This document shows positions 39,947 to 51,400 of a stretch of DNA of 64,000 nt, in pieces. This DNA comes from Malurus cyaneus samueli (taxonomy: Eukaryota > Chordata > Aves > Passeriformes > Maluridae). The position numbers and the translations under genes were made by a program. Positions within the stretch are counted from its first letter, which is position 1, and the number at the start of each line of letters is the position of its first letter. Below the pieces are notes generated by a model. The model saw only the letters and a program-made list of their open reading frames with translations, did not search any database and was not told the origin of the DNA. The stretch spans positions 33,108,387 through 33,172,386 of the forward strand of contig CM019218.1 of the NCBI GenBank assembly GCA_009741485.1, read 5' to 3'.

Positions 39947-40190
39947 TGTGGTGGGTTGACCTTGTCTGGCTGTTGGATACCCACTAAGCCATGGTTTTGA
40001 CCCACTTTAGCAACAGGAGAGGTGTTGAAGAAGAGAAACCTTACAGGTCAAGATAAGGATGAGGAATAACTCATCAACTAACATCATGGGCAAAGCCGAC
40101 TTACTTGACTTAGAGGAGATGAATTCATTGCCTGTAAATAACAGAGTAGACAGTGAGACATAAAAACAAAATTTAAAACATCTCCCCATC
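39947..40190 (-). mobile_element. Truncated ERVL-type LTR (same family as 5455-6175)
   Basis: It opens with tgtggtgggttgaccttgtc and continues with the family's aggtcaagataagga and atcatgggcaaagc strings, then loses similarity near 40190. Only one end of the LTR is present. It directly precedes the orphan thioesterase exon 3, so it may have contributed to that copy's truncation. Confidence 0.65.
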
Positions 40191-40292
40191 GTCTTTGGGC
40201 AGCATCAGGTACATCTCTATACTATCTCTGTCCAATATGGGGGAGCCCCAGTCTCTTCTTACAGCTGCCCACTACCAAAACTTTTCCACACT

Positions 40293-40797
40293 AGCCAAGG
40301 TCATCAATTCCAAAATTCTTGACTATTCTGATGTCCTTTCTGATCCCTTTCAAGCCCCTGGCAACCAAAGCCTGATCCCACTACAGAAAGTTGAGGCACA
40401 GCTCCTATTCATTGTGGGACAAGATGACCATGTTGTCAAAAGTGAGTATTATGCCACTGAAGTCTGCAAGCTTTTGCAGGCTCAAAGCAAGGAAATTTTT
40501 CAGATTCTCTCCTACCCTGGAACAGGGCACTGCATAGACCCTCCCTTTTTCCCTTTGTACTCTATAGGAAGCCACCCTGTTTTTTCACAAGCAGGCAGTC
40601 CTGGGTGGGGAGCTCAGAGCTTATTCCAAAGCTCAGATTCATGCTTGGTCACAGATCCAATTTTTTTTCAAAAAGTACTTAAATGCTAACTAATGTGCAA
40701 CAAACCTGAGTCTGAGATTTAAAAGTCATGGAGTCATTTGCTGCGCTTTTGTTAGAAGCAGGGTTTGCAATTTGACTGCTCTCTCATCCCAGCGTGG
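40293..40797 (+). pseudogene. Acyl-CoA thioesterase exon-3 fragment (pseudogene)
   Basis: The segment 40293-40689 is a near copy (about 97% by eye) of the 3' part of gene A exon 3 (46019-46420). It starts after the nucleophile region, so the catalytic Ser portion is absent. The Asp (VGQDDH) and His (YPGTGH) motifs remain. A single extra T in the run near 40581 shifts the frame after SIGSHPVF and destroys the conserved C-terminus. Similarity resumes in the 3' flank (40705-40797 with 47130-47217), where gene A has about 690 extra bases. No exon 1 or 2 lies upstream, so this is the remnant of a lost neighbouring gene or a partial duplicate. Confidence 0.85.
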
Positions 40798-40799
40798 AT

Positions 40800-41575
40800 C
40801 AGGGACCCTGTTGGTGGAAAGACCCCGAGGGCCTCCTGCCCCACCTTGGAAGAGAAGTCACAATCACTCCAAAACATCTGTGTACAATGCACTGCCACCA
40901 GCACCTCCTATTGCTTTGTGAGGACAAAACCAGGAGCCACCATTTCTGTCAGGCCCGGAGGGCTGCCACCTCCTTCCGGAACACCATCTTCCCATGCCAA
41001 CTGAACCAGCTGTCCTGGTTGTCTTCATTTTGCAAGTGTCCTCCAGGCCAGCCTGGCACACATGGGAGAGACCTCAGACCCAGCATCTGCCTCTCAGCCC
41101 TATATGTTTTCTGCACCTGGTTGTCCCCATTGCAGCCTTTCCCTGCCCGGCAGATTACATAACAGATGTTACTGGCAGTGCTGCCTGACACCTCTGGGCC
41201 TGCCCCAGCTTCTTTGTTTGGGTGTGGGCAAGAAGAGAATGTAACAGAGAAGGAGGGAGGGAGGAACACAAGTCTTGGAGTAGCTCATGGCCATGCCACG
41301 TGCTGTCACCTCACAAGACTGAATGTCCCAGGACATGCCAGGAGAGCGGTGCTGGGCTAGTGAGGCTGTCTCCACTTGAGATGTTCCAGGCCTGCAGCTT
41401 GGCTGAGTTTGAGAGAAAAAAGACAGAGCCTGTCAGAGAAACTCAGGAAGGAGGGTGGCAGCTGTGTCTGTGTTTGTGTCTAGTCCAGCAGGCCTGCTGT
41501 AGAGAACTTCCACCAGAGCAGATAAACACGCTATGCATCAGCAGTAGTCTGGACAGAGCAGCTACCTTTTGGTGA
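40800..41575. other. Spacer between exon-3 fragment and gene A, nothing recognised
   Basis: GC-moderate sequence with many short overlapping open frames on both strands and no protein family match I recognise. It does not align visibly with the corresponding A-B spacer (47.2-48.4 kb). Confidence 0.55.
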
Positions 41576-41579
41576 TTAT

Positions 41580-41890
41580 AGTATCATAGAATAGTTTGGG
41601 TTAAAAGGGGCCTTAAATGTCATTTAGCCCAACTCCTGTGAAATAGGCAGGGACATCTTCACTAGATCAGGTTTCTCAGAGCCCCATCCAACCTGGCCTT
41701 GGATGTTTCCAGGGATGGGATATCTACCAACTCTCTGGACATCCTGGGCCAGTGTTTTACCACCCTCATTGTAAAAAACTTCTTCCTTATGTAATGTAGA
41801 TCAACAGTCTTTTCGTTTAAAGCCATTACCTTGCTAATAAATTAGTCCCCACCTACAGGCCCCCTTCAAGTTCTGAAAGATGGCATCTCC
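41580..41890 (-). mobile_element. CR1 LINE, short 3' copy
   Basis: It starts with tatcatagaatagtttgggt (complement of the CR1 3' end), then catccaacctggccttgg and tccagggatgggatatc. Truncated near 41890, on the minus strand. It sits about 220 bases upstream of gene A exon 1, where a CpG-island promoter would be expected. Confidence 0.9.
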
Positions 41891-42111
41891 GGGCTGAGAT
41901 GCTCTGCCAGTGTCAGGGGATCGGCTGTGTTGATCCCGCCCTGCCATGGGAACAGGCAGGCAAGCAACAATGGCTCCAGGCTGACTTGGCATTTCCAGTG
42001 GCCCACACTATTCCTGCTTCAATTCCCCTCCCCTCGGCTGTGTGCGAGAAGCTGCATTTATAGATGCCTCAGCCTGAATGCAGACATAGTGAATTCAGGA
42101 AGTCCGGAGCC

Positions 42112-42738
42112 ATGTGGCAGGTCAGCGCCCGCTCCGTGTGCCGGGCCAGCTCCCGCATCTGGCAGAGGCGGCTGCCCCGGCCCGACCCCGCGCCTGCAGC
42201 CCCGCGGAGCCGCAGCCGCCCGTGGAGCCCCGGGACAGCCCCCGCCCGGGGACTCTCCTCCATGGCCCCCGCCATCCGCCTGTCGCCCGCCGCCCGCAGC
42301 CTCTTCGATGAGCCGCTGGCCATCGCCGTGCAGGGCCTCGGCCCGCGGCAGCAGGTCACGCTGCGGACGTCCTTGCGGGACGAGAAGGGAGAGCTCTTCC
42401 AGGCCAGTGCCCTCTACCAGGCGGGGGACGACGGGGAGCTGGACGTCGCCCGCTGCCCTGCGCTGCCGGGAGGCAGCTTCTCCGGCCTGGAGCCCATGGG
42501 GCTGCTCTGGGCTTTGCAGCCCCAGAAGCCTTTCCGGAGGCTGGTGAAGCGGGATGTGCAGAAGCCCTTCCTCCTGCAGCTGGAGGTGTTTGAGGGCCAC
42601 GGGGAGCGCCCCGGGCGGCTCTTGGCACAGGCGCAGCACGAGCGGGCGTTCCTGCGGGACGGAGTGCGGAGAGTCCCGGTGCGAGAAGGGAGGATCCGGG
42701 CGACGCTTTTCCTGCCCCCCGGAGAGTATCAATTGTAG
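42112..42738 (+). pseudogene. Gene A exon 1: type-I acyl-CoA thioesterase N-domain with lost splice donor
   Basis: From ATG 42112 to 42721 this is a copy of gene B exon 1 at a constant offset of 6366 bases. I find one difference in 610 bases, at 42175 (Pro instead of Ser at residue 22 or 23). It encodes an Arg-rich presequence and the thioesterase/BAAT N-terminal domain ([27 protein letters not shown], ending FLPPG). The donor that reads G|GTGAGTA in gene B is G|GAGAGTA here. The frame runs on six codons to TAG at 42736-42738, giving a 208-residue N-domain-only product if translated. The next GT (42725) would leave the wrong phase for exon 2. Upstream there is no CpG island like that of gene B. 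It sits at the right distance and orientation to be exon 1 of gene A. A mis-assembled copy of gene B exon 1 is the alternative. Confidence 0.75.
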
Positions 42739-42739
42739 C

Positions 42740-44990
42740 CATCCAGTTTTGTCTAAACGAGTGTTCTGGTAGTGCAAGTTATTACATGACCTCTTGCGAA
42801 CGGGTCCGTTAAAGCTCCTGTCTTTTTCTCCTTTCCTCCCTCCCTTGCCACTGACCAGCTTGACCGTCCTTCCCAATTCACCATGTGGCAGGACATGGTT
42901 GCAGAAACAGGGAGAGGAATCACCATTCTTTGCCAAAACTTGAGGTTAAAAGAGAAAAAAGAAAAAAAAAAGAAGAAGAAATTCAGAGCCAGGTAAAGTG
43001 AGTGTGCCAGCAGGGCTGCCGGAGACAAGAACTTGCAGAAGAGAGTGGTGGGGAAGGGCTCTGTGACAGTCGCTGGCATTCCTACTCACTGGGAGGGTTT
43101 GGGGAATCCTTCTCCCTCCTCCCCCAATAACTATAGTAACTATCTGGTGACCATAGCCCACGACCACATTGGGTGAACACAGTCAGTTCATGAAAGTGGG
43201 AAGAGGAGGGGCTCAAGACCATTTTCAGGGAAAATACCTTTTTCAGCAGGAAGAGGCAATTATTTAATTTCTCCGGAAAAGGTGTAGAGCACCTTTATGA
43301 GATGCAAAAATAGCCCGACACTTCCTGTTTCTAGCGTCTTCTGGGCAGCTACACAAAGACTTCTCTGCCAGACTCCAGGGTGTGGGTACGCTGATTTCAC
43401 AGCATCCTGCCCACAAGACTGGGACTCGTTCCCCTGCCTCACCTCTACCCCCACCTGCTGGCCACGAGAGGGAAGAAACCACCTGCACACACTTGATATT
43501 CAAAACGTTCCACTTCGCCTGAGCTGAGGTACTTGCAGTGAGTCAAATTTTGTTGTATTTCCTCAGAGTCCCCATACCTCCTCCTTTTGCCTGTGTTTTA
43601 AAATGACAAGCCCTTTTTTACACACTCCCTGGCACTCTGAATTGTTTTCAAGGCACAGGATAAAAAGCGTTTATCCCCATTCTACTACCACCACAATCTT
43701 CAGCTTAACAAGACTGTAAGCTCAGTCTATAGTATTACTGTTAGTTCTATTTGGAGATGTGTTTCAACACCATGATTTCATCACACTCAAATTGTCCTGC
43801 ACTACCCCATCATGATTTTCAGCTCCTGAGACTGGTCTCTACACCACACATCTTCACATTCAGATTCAGGAGTTGGATACTCCTCGGTAAAGGACCTAAG
43901 GCCATGTAGAGGCAGAGAGCTCAAAAGGCTTTTGCTATAGAACTGTCGAACCTCCCTTGAGCACTCCCACAGTCTTATTCATCATCACCACCTTTTCTAT
44001 GCATGTTCAGTGCAAGTCCACAGAGCCCTGCCACACTCAGCTGAGCCATGGAATACAGACAACTGCATTCCTGGCCCCTGGCTACAAATTCACTGCCCTG
44101 AGTGCTCACAGCTTGTGAAGAGACAGTAGATGTGTATTGCCTCCATGCAAACAGCCACAGTAGCACTTTTGGTAATAGGGCTCTCCTTGGTCCAAGGCAG
44201 AGAGTGAACAGATGCTGTTCTCTCTCTCCTGGCCCCTGTGACACATGGCAGCACATTCCCACCTTCCAACTGCAGCCTTATTCATGGATGCGTGGGGCAG
44301 TGTGGTGCAGGGTGTGAGTCTGTGGCAGAAAGGCATCCTCAAAGGGTGGGAGGCTTGAGCCCAGTCAGGCCCATGGCTCTCCTGAAGCCAAAAGTAGGCG
44401 TGAGTTGAGTCTTACCCACTCCCTAACACGCCAGGGTCATCTTCTCTGGCCTGGGGCATGTGGAGCTTCCCTGAGGCCTGCAGTGCCAAAACCAATCAGG
44501 TTGAAGAAATGTAACATGCAAAGCATTCTCTTCCCTTGCACTGGGTGGACAGGTGCAGGATTTTCCCAGATGTTAAAAAGCCACAATACAAACAAAAACA
44601 CTTACAGTTTCTAGTTTGCATTACATCTATCATATCATTGAGGATTTTTATAGTAGGTGAAGAGGTTGTTGTTACAGGGCTGCTTACAGGAAGAAAATTT
44701 GGGACCTGACACTTTCATCGAAGACTCTTTGCCTGTTGGCCCTAAGCACAGTATATAATACTACTGATTCCTAAAACAAATATGGGTTTGCACCTTACCT
44801 AAGAGGTCTGCTTCTGCGCATTTTTCCTCTGCAACACACTCTAGAGCTTTCTCAGATGCTGACACTGCACAGCTGACTGCTCATGTCTTTTCCCCTGCAG
44901 TTCCTGCTGGGTACTTCATGTGATGCATTCTAAACCAGAGAAACATTGAAAGGAGATATTTCAGGCAATGCTGATCTTTGTCTTATTTGC
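42740..44990 (+). other. Intron 1 of gene A
   Basis: About 2.25 kb between the exon-1 copy and exon 2. No alternative GC-rich first exon is recognisable. A purine-rich stretch (42945-42981) is the only low-complexity feature. Confidence 0.55.
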
Positions 44991-44995
44991 TCCAG

Positions 44996-46420
44996 GAGAA
45001 GATATCTTTCCAGGGATCATTGATATACATGGACTGGGAGGAGGTCTTTTTGAGAACAGAGCAAGCCTGCTGGCCAACCATGGTTTTGCCACACTAGCCC
45101 TGGCTTATTATCAGTATGAGGATCTGCCCCAGAAACCAAACAAACTCCACCTGGAATATTTTGAAGAGGCAGTGAACTATATGCTGCAGCACCCACAGGT
45201 AGGAACACCCTATTTCACCTGATTCCAGGAACTGCTTCTATAAAGTCCTCTAACTTTGCCCAAGTTGTCTTTCGAGGAAGCTGCAGAAATACTCACCTGG
45301 CAGGGCTGGCCTTTGCAAGGATTTTGGGTGTCTGAGTTCTAGGAAGGACAAGGGTCAAGCATATATGCACTGGAAGAGAGGTGGAGAGAGATGACAAAGC
45401 AAAGTCACAAGGGACAGATCAGACATAAAAGGGTGTGAAGGTTGTGCAGGAGAAAGCCTTCATGAATTGCCACCAAATGTCCTCTTACAGTCTCAAGAGT
45501 GAAAAGACCATCTGCCAGTGATAGACAGACTGACAATTCATAGCTGAGAAATACATACAACCTGTCCTCAGATGGATGAAATTATGTCCCCCCACTCCTA
45601 GCTGATTTCAGAGCACCAGGGAACATTCTGCATGTGAGTGGTTTGAAGTACAATGCGGGGGGGAGGGGGGGGAGTATGGAGGGTGTGCCTGTCATTTATC
45701 CAGAAGAAAAAGTAATCATTGTCATAATTTTCTTCGTGTGGTTTTGTGAACTCTCAGCATTAGGCAATGTTCCCCTCCATGAATCAGCTGTTGTGCTATT
45801 AAGCTCAGCACTGATGATCATTTCCTCCTGTCTCTCAGGTGAAGGGTCCCGGGGTTGGCCTGCTCTGTTTCTCCAAAGGGGGTGAAGTATCCCTTGCCAT
45901 GGCTGCCTTCCTGGAGAACATCATGGCTGTTGCTTCTCTCAATGCCCCTGTTGCTGCTACACATATTCCTCTCTCTTACAAGGATAAAAACATCCCCACT
46001 TTGACCTCATATGAGCATAAAGCCAGGGTCATCAATTCCAAAATTCTTGACTATTCTGATGTCCTTTCTGATCCCTTTCAAGCCCCTGGCAACCAAAGCC
46101 TGATCCCACTAGAGAAAGCTGAGGCACAGCTCCTATTCATTGTGGGACAAGATGACCATGTTGTCAAAAGTGAGTATTATGCCACTGAAGTCTGCAAGCT
46201 TTTGCAGGCTCAAAGCAAGGAAAATTTTCAGATTCTCTCCTACCCTGGAACAGGGCACTGCATAGACCCTCCCTTTTTCCCTTTGTACTCTATAGGAAGC
46301 CACCCTGTTTTTCACAAGCAGGCAGTCCTGGGTGGGGAGCTCAGTGCTTATTCTAAAGCTCAGATTCATGCTTGGTCACAGATCCAAGCTTTTTTCAGAA
46401 AGTATTTAAATGCTAACTAA
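44996..46420 (+). CDS. Gene A exons 2-3: ACOT-family alpha/beta-hydrolase domain
   Basis: Exon 2 is 44996-45198 (203 bp, acceptor tttgctccag, donor cag|gtagga). Exon 3 is 45839-46420 (acceptor ctgtctctcag, stop TAA). Intron phases 1 and 0 match genes B and C. The frame is open: [12 protein letters not shown] in exon 2, then [16 protein letters not shown] with nucleophile Ser (codon 45872-45874), Asp in VGQDDH and His in YPGTGH, spaced 94 and 128 residues from Ser as in human ACOT2. With exon 1 the product would be 464 residues (Ser283, Asp377, His411). The residue before Ser-1 is Cys-Phe instead of the usual Gly-x. The C-terminus is KYLNAN, with no peroxisomal signal. Because the exon-1 donor is broken, expression as a full enzyme is doubtful, though the intact triad argues that decay is recent or another first exon exists. 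Confidence 0.85.
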
Positions 46421-48339
46421 TGTGCAACAAATAATGTGCAAACAACACACAACTCCAAACAACCAGTTCTGATAAAAAATTCTGCTACATTTATCAGGTC
46501 AAACATTGTCCACACTGCTGTACCAGGACAACTACAGTACCTTCCATGACTTTGCATATCCATAACTCAGAAAAGAAAGGGATTTGCCTTTTCTGTTCTC
46601 CCTTCAACCTTTTTGCTCAAGTGTCAAGAAAAGGAATGGTGCTTTTTGCATTAATCTTTTATAAAACAGTTCATGTGCAAAATGCATAGTTACATTTCTT
46701 GGGTATTTTCCATTTTTGTAATACTTGACAGTGCTTTCAAGATCACTGTGGTCTCTACGTGCATATGCTATCCTCAGGTCATAGTGAGCTCACTGTCAAA
46801 TGACAGTTTTGGAGCAGGGATTTCACTGCTCTTATGATGAATGTCTCATTGGAAATGGAAATGTCTCTGATCTCTGTGTTGCTGGAAGTGGGTAAGAATG
46901 GCTGCTATAGCCAGGATGCTGGGCCACCTCTGGTTAAGCCTTGGGAAAGGTTGTTTGCCTTCTGTGCCTTCTTTCCATCTTCCCTTCAGAAGGAATTGTT
47001 CTGGCTCATGGATACTTCTGGCCCCAAGATGTCATGCTGAAAAACTTTCTGTTGAAATTACAGCCATTTTGATCTTCTCCCACATGATGTACTTTTAATC
47101 TTTGTTATTTGGATCAGAATTGTAATAAAGAGACTGAGATTTAAAAGCCATGGAGCTATTTGATGTGCTTTGGTTACAAGCGGGGTTTGCAACTTGACTG
47201 CTTTTTCATCCCAGGGTGAAAGCCTGGGATTGCATAAATTTGGCTGCCCAGGTGGGAACAGGAGACCATAGAAGATGGACAGATAGCACTCTTACTTTCT
47301 CTCTTCTACTCCTCTTGCTTCACCAAGATGGAAGAGAAGGAATGTTGCTGAAGCCCTTAGAACCCTTTCCCTTAGCATCTGCTACCACATATGGTCAAGC
47401 CAGTGATCAAATCCAGTAGTGTAAGCCAAGGAGTATTGTCCTCAACAACAGGAATAGTTGCCACACATTGAGGTCTGGACACCTGGCAACATGCCCAAAT
47501 GCTAGATGACAGAGCACCTCACCTGTTTAGGAGAATGAAAGGTTGCTGAGATTCTGCCTGATACCTCTGACCACTTAATATTTCCAGCTAGGACAATGTA
47601 CAGGATTCCCTTAGCTGCTTCCACCTCTTTCACATCTCTAAGTCAGACATGCGGAGCTTGGACTGTGAGGCACCTCTACCTGCATCTCCCAGGAAGGGTC
47701 TGGGAACTTAAGGAAACAGTTCCCCCTCTGCAAGATCCATCTCTGCATCAGATGGACTGAATGACCTTTTTTAAATCCTTGCAAAATCCATTACTAGAAG
47801 AACTAGATGATGCTTCCTAACCTGCCTAAAGAGTCTGTGAAAGTACTCCTCCCTTATTGCTCCTACATCTCTGACTTACCCTGACCATCCCTCCCAATAC
47901 GCCTGGTTGTGCAGCTGCCTGGGCTAGACAGAGCTGGTGGAGACATGACCCACGTCGTCCATGCCTTAGGGTAACCAACATTTTTTTCCCGTTAGATAAT
48001 TAAGGTATCACTTTATTCTGGCCAGGATGTTGTTCGGGCCAGAATATGTAACAGAAATCATCCACATCTTGCCGGGTTGTGCAGAGAAAATATTTCCATC
48101 ATCCATTCTTTACAAGATTTTCAAATACTTATTCAGTCAAAACCCAGAGAAATCAACTGTTTTAATGTTCACAGGTCCCAAGTTACATGAAGAGCTCGCT
48201 GGGACATAGACGGGTTTCAAGGACTCGGTAGCTTTTGGCGGAATCTGCCCACAGTCGGGGAATGCAGCAGGGGCGAAGGCAGAAGGGGAGACGAGGAGGC
48301 ATGGAGGCAGAGAGATTGGCAGGTAGGCAAATGAAAAGC
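46421..48339. other. Gene A 3' UTR and A-B spacer
   Basis: Contains a probable polyadenylation signal for gene A (AATAAA, 47124-47129). The block 46435-47129 is missing from the orphan exon-3 copy at 40.7 kb. Nothing else is recognised up to the gene B CpG island. Confidence 0.6.
47124..47129 (+). promoter_or_regulatory. Candidate polyadenylation signal of gene A
   Basis: AATAAA about 700 bases after the gene A stop codon; the first strong signal in the region. Confidence 0.45.
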
Positions 48340-48477
48340 AGACGGGCGGGACAAGGGAGCTGCCGCGCCGCTCCTCCCCGCTGGGGCGTGCCAGCGGCGC
48401 TTCGGGCCCGAGCTCGGCTCCGGTTCCGCGAGTATCTGCCCCGGAATCCGCCCCCAGTGTCGGGAGGGACCGGGGCC
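48340..48477 (+). promoter_or_regulatory. CpG-island promoter/5' UTR of gene B
   Basis: Sharp rise in GC and CpG content ahead of ATG 48478, with a GC-box-like gacgggcgggac near 48340. The island continues through exon 1 to about 49.2 kb. No TATA box. Confidence 0.65.
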
Positions 48478-51400
48478 ATGTGGCAGGTCAGCGCCCGCTC
48501 CGTGTGCCGGGCCAGCTCCCGCATCTGGCAGAGGCGGCTGTCCCGGCCCGACCCCGCGCCTGCAGCCCCGCGGAGCCGCAGCCGCCCGTGGAGCCCCGGG
48601 ACAGCCCCCGCCCGGGGACTCTCCTCCATGGCCCCCGCCATCCGCCTGTCGCCCGCCGCCCGCAGCCTCTTCGATGAGCCGCTGGCCATCGCCGTGCAGG
48701 GCCTCGGCCCGCGGCAGCAGGTCACGCTGCGGACGTCCTTGCGGGACGAGAAGGGAGAGCTCTTCCAGGCCAGTGCCCTCTACCAGGCGGGGGACGACGG
48801 GGAGCTGGACGTCGCCCGCTGCCCTGCGCTGCCGGGAGGCAGCTTCTCCGGCCTGGAGCCCATGGGGCTGCTCTGGGCTTTGCAGCCCCAGAAGCCTTTC
48901 CGGAGGCTGGTGAAGCGGGATGTGCAGAAGCCCTTCCTCCTGCAGCTGGAGGTGTTTGAGGGCCACGGGGAGCGCCCCGGGCGGCTCTTGGCACAGGCGC
49001 AGCACGAGCGGGCGTTCCTGCGGGACGGAGTGCGGAGAGTCCCGGTGCGAGAAGGGAGGATCCGGGCGACGCTTTTCCTGCCCCCCGGTGAGTACCGGCC
49101 GTGCCGGGCTCCTTCTCCCGCGGTGGTTCTTCTACTTCCGACTCCGCTCTCCCAGGCCCGGGGCCAGACCGCCCCCAGGGTCCCCTGGAGCTCTGTACCA
49201 GGCAGAGGACAAGGGGGAGCTGAGTCTCACCAGCTGGCACAGGACATTGGACACTCCTCAAGAAGTGACCTGATCAGCCCAACCAGCTTTGACCTGCTGG
49301 CCCTACTCTTCACATAAGGCAGCTGCATGTGGTGAAGCACATGTGTGTTTGTTTAATTAACTTCTTTTGGACCTGAACGCATTGATCACAGTACACTTTT
49401 TGTTCCCAAATACCGTGGGAGGTGCAGTCAGCCAGTCTTCAAAATACCTTTCCTCTACCTGGCTGTTGTCCAGGAAGTTCAGATGGTAATTCTTTTGCGT
49501 AAGTGGAAGATTGCTCTGCTAAACTGTAGAGTTTAAGCGTGTTGTTTCCCTTTCCATCCTCTCCACAGATCCTGAATTTAGTAATGTCCTAATTGCTGTA
49601 GTCCCTCCTGCCTTTTGCTGCCACATTTGTCCGCAGTTTTTCCCTGTTTGTGAACAGAAGGTCAAGGACAGCATTGGACAGACTTGCCCTGGCAGTATTT
49701 TTGTCAGAAAATAATGAAGAGGGTCTGTGAGGTTTTCAGATTGCCTGACAAATGCTGTGTTGTCCTTCCAGCAGCTGTCCAGATTTCTGCTAGTTGTCTG
49801 CAGGAACCCTCATCTCTTGCATTCCCTTGGTTCTGTAGTAGCCACACTCCCACCACAGCCCTCCTTTCCTTTCCTTCCCCTTGTGATACAGAGGTTTCCA
49901 CCAGCTGTCTCTGGAACACCATGCACTCAAGGAGCTCCTCTGTAGCATGTGCCCTGCCCTCTCCCCTTTCTTTCCCTTCTGATCCAGATAACTCTTCCAT
50001 GACAGTGCTAAAATCGTACATGCTCTCCCATTCTGGGCCCTGGGCTTTGACTGCTCAGACTTCGTCTGACTCCTCAAGGCTAGAGGTGAATTTCTAGTTC
50101 TTGCTTGTTGCCCATGTTTGAAGTGTTGGTTTGCAGACACCAGAGGGAAACCTCACCCTCCCTCCTGAGCAGGAATGGAAATCTCCCTTTGGCTTCCTCC
50201 TTTCCATACTTTGTTAGCACTTTGCAGCAATGCCTTTCAGCTCTGGACTTCAGTCCCTGTCCCCTGATGAACCTAACGTAATGCATCCCTCACCAGGTAA
50301 GCAAGGCTGTTTTCAAATACTTTCTTCTCTTATTCAAAAAGTAAAAGACTACAGCGTAGTTACACTGAAATTGAGAAGCTGGGACAATCAGAAGATGAGA
50401 TATTTTTGGATCAGTCTTCTGAGAAATACACTAAGGAGAAGCCTTCTGGGCATTTTTTGAAGCAGAGCTTATACATTTGCAGTGAATTTATACCATACCG
50501 ACAACTAGTTGTGACTGTGAAAAGATCCCTTCTCTTCCAGCTGCATGTTCCCTGATAGTATCTAAAACATTAGCAGGCCTGCTAATTTGTGCTAGTTTGT
50601 TTAATCTTGAAGCAATATAGCCATTTAATTAAAATGGTCACAGTAATTATGAACCCTTAATACCATTCTACTGCTCTATTTTTTTTTTTTTTTTAGAAGA
50701 CACATTCCCAGGCCTATGAATTTGGAATATAAATTTAAAATTGTGCATTAATGTGTCCTGTTGTATGGTCTCTCACAGGAAATGGCCCCTTTCCGGGAAT
50801 TATTGACTTGTATGGAACTGGAGGAGGACTCCCTGAATACAGAGCATGCCTGCTTGCCAACCATGGCTTTGCTGTGATGGCTCTGGCTTTCTACAGCTAT
50901 GAAGATCTCCCCAAAGAAATGAAGGAATTCCACCTGGAATATTTTGAAGAAGCTGTAAACTATATGTTACAACACACCCAGGTTGGTTTGTTCATTGACA
51001 CTCACTACTGAACTCACGTTAGTTAGGTCCTGTCAGACTGCAGATGTAGCAGAGCTGCTGCGGTTAAAACAGCATCGCTGTTAAATTGTCTGTAATTAAT
51101 TTGTTTTATATCTTTAACTCCCATTACAACGGCTCCCTGGCAGATTATTCCAACTCTTCCTTTTGAACTGGCCAGGTGAAACAGTCACACATCAGTCACA
51201 CATACTGGTAATTTCTACTCCATTCAACCCAGTGTTATACCTAGGGAGCTAGTTGCCTGGAGGTTTACTGGACTTCCAGCAGGGATTTGAGATTTATGCT
51301 CTGTAGAATGTCCTTCAGAACTAAATGTCCTTTTCAGCTGCAGAGCACCTTCTGTGATCCAGGTCTCAAGGAAACTCAGGGAAGTCCACCAGTACACATT

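Noticed and set aside
44968..45222. Short frame starting in intron 1 of gene A and reading through exon 2 ([12 protein letters not shown])
   Set aside because: It reads through both the acceptor and the donor of exon 2, which are strong and conserved with genes B and C; the leading residues are intron sequence.
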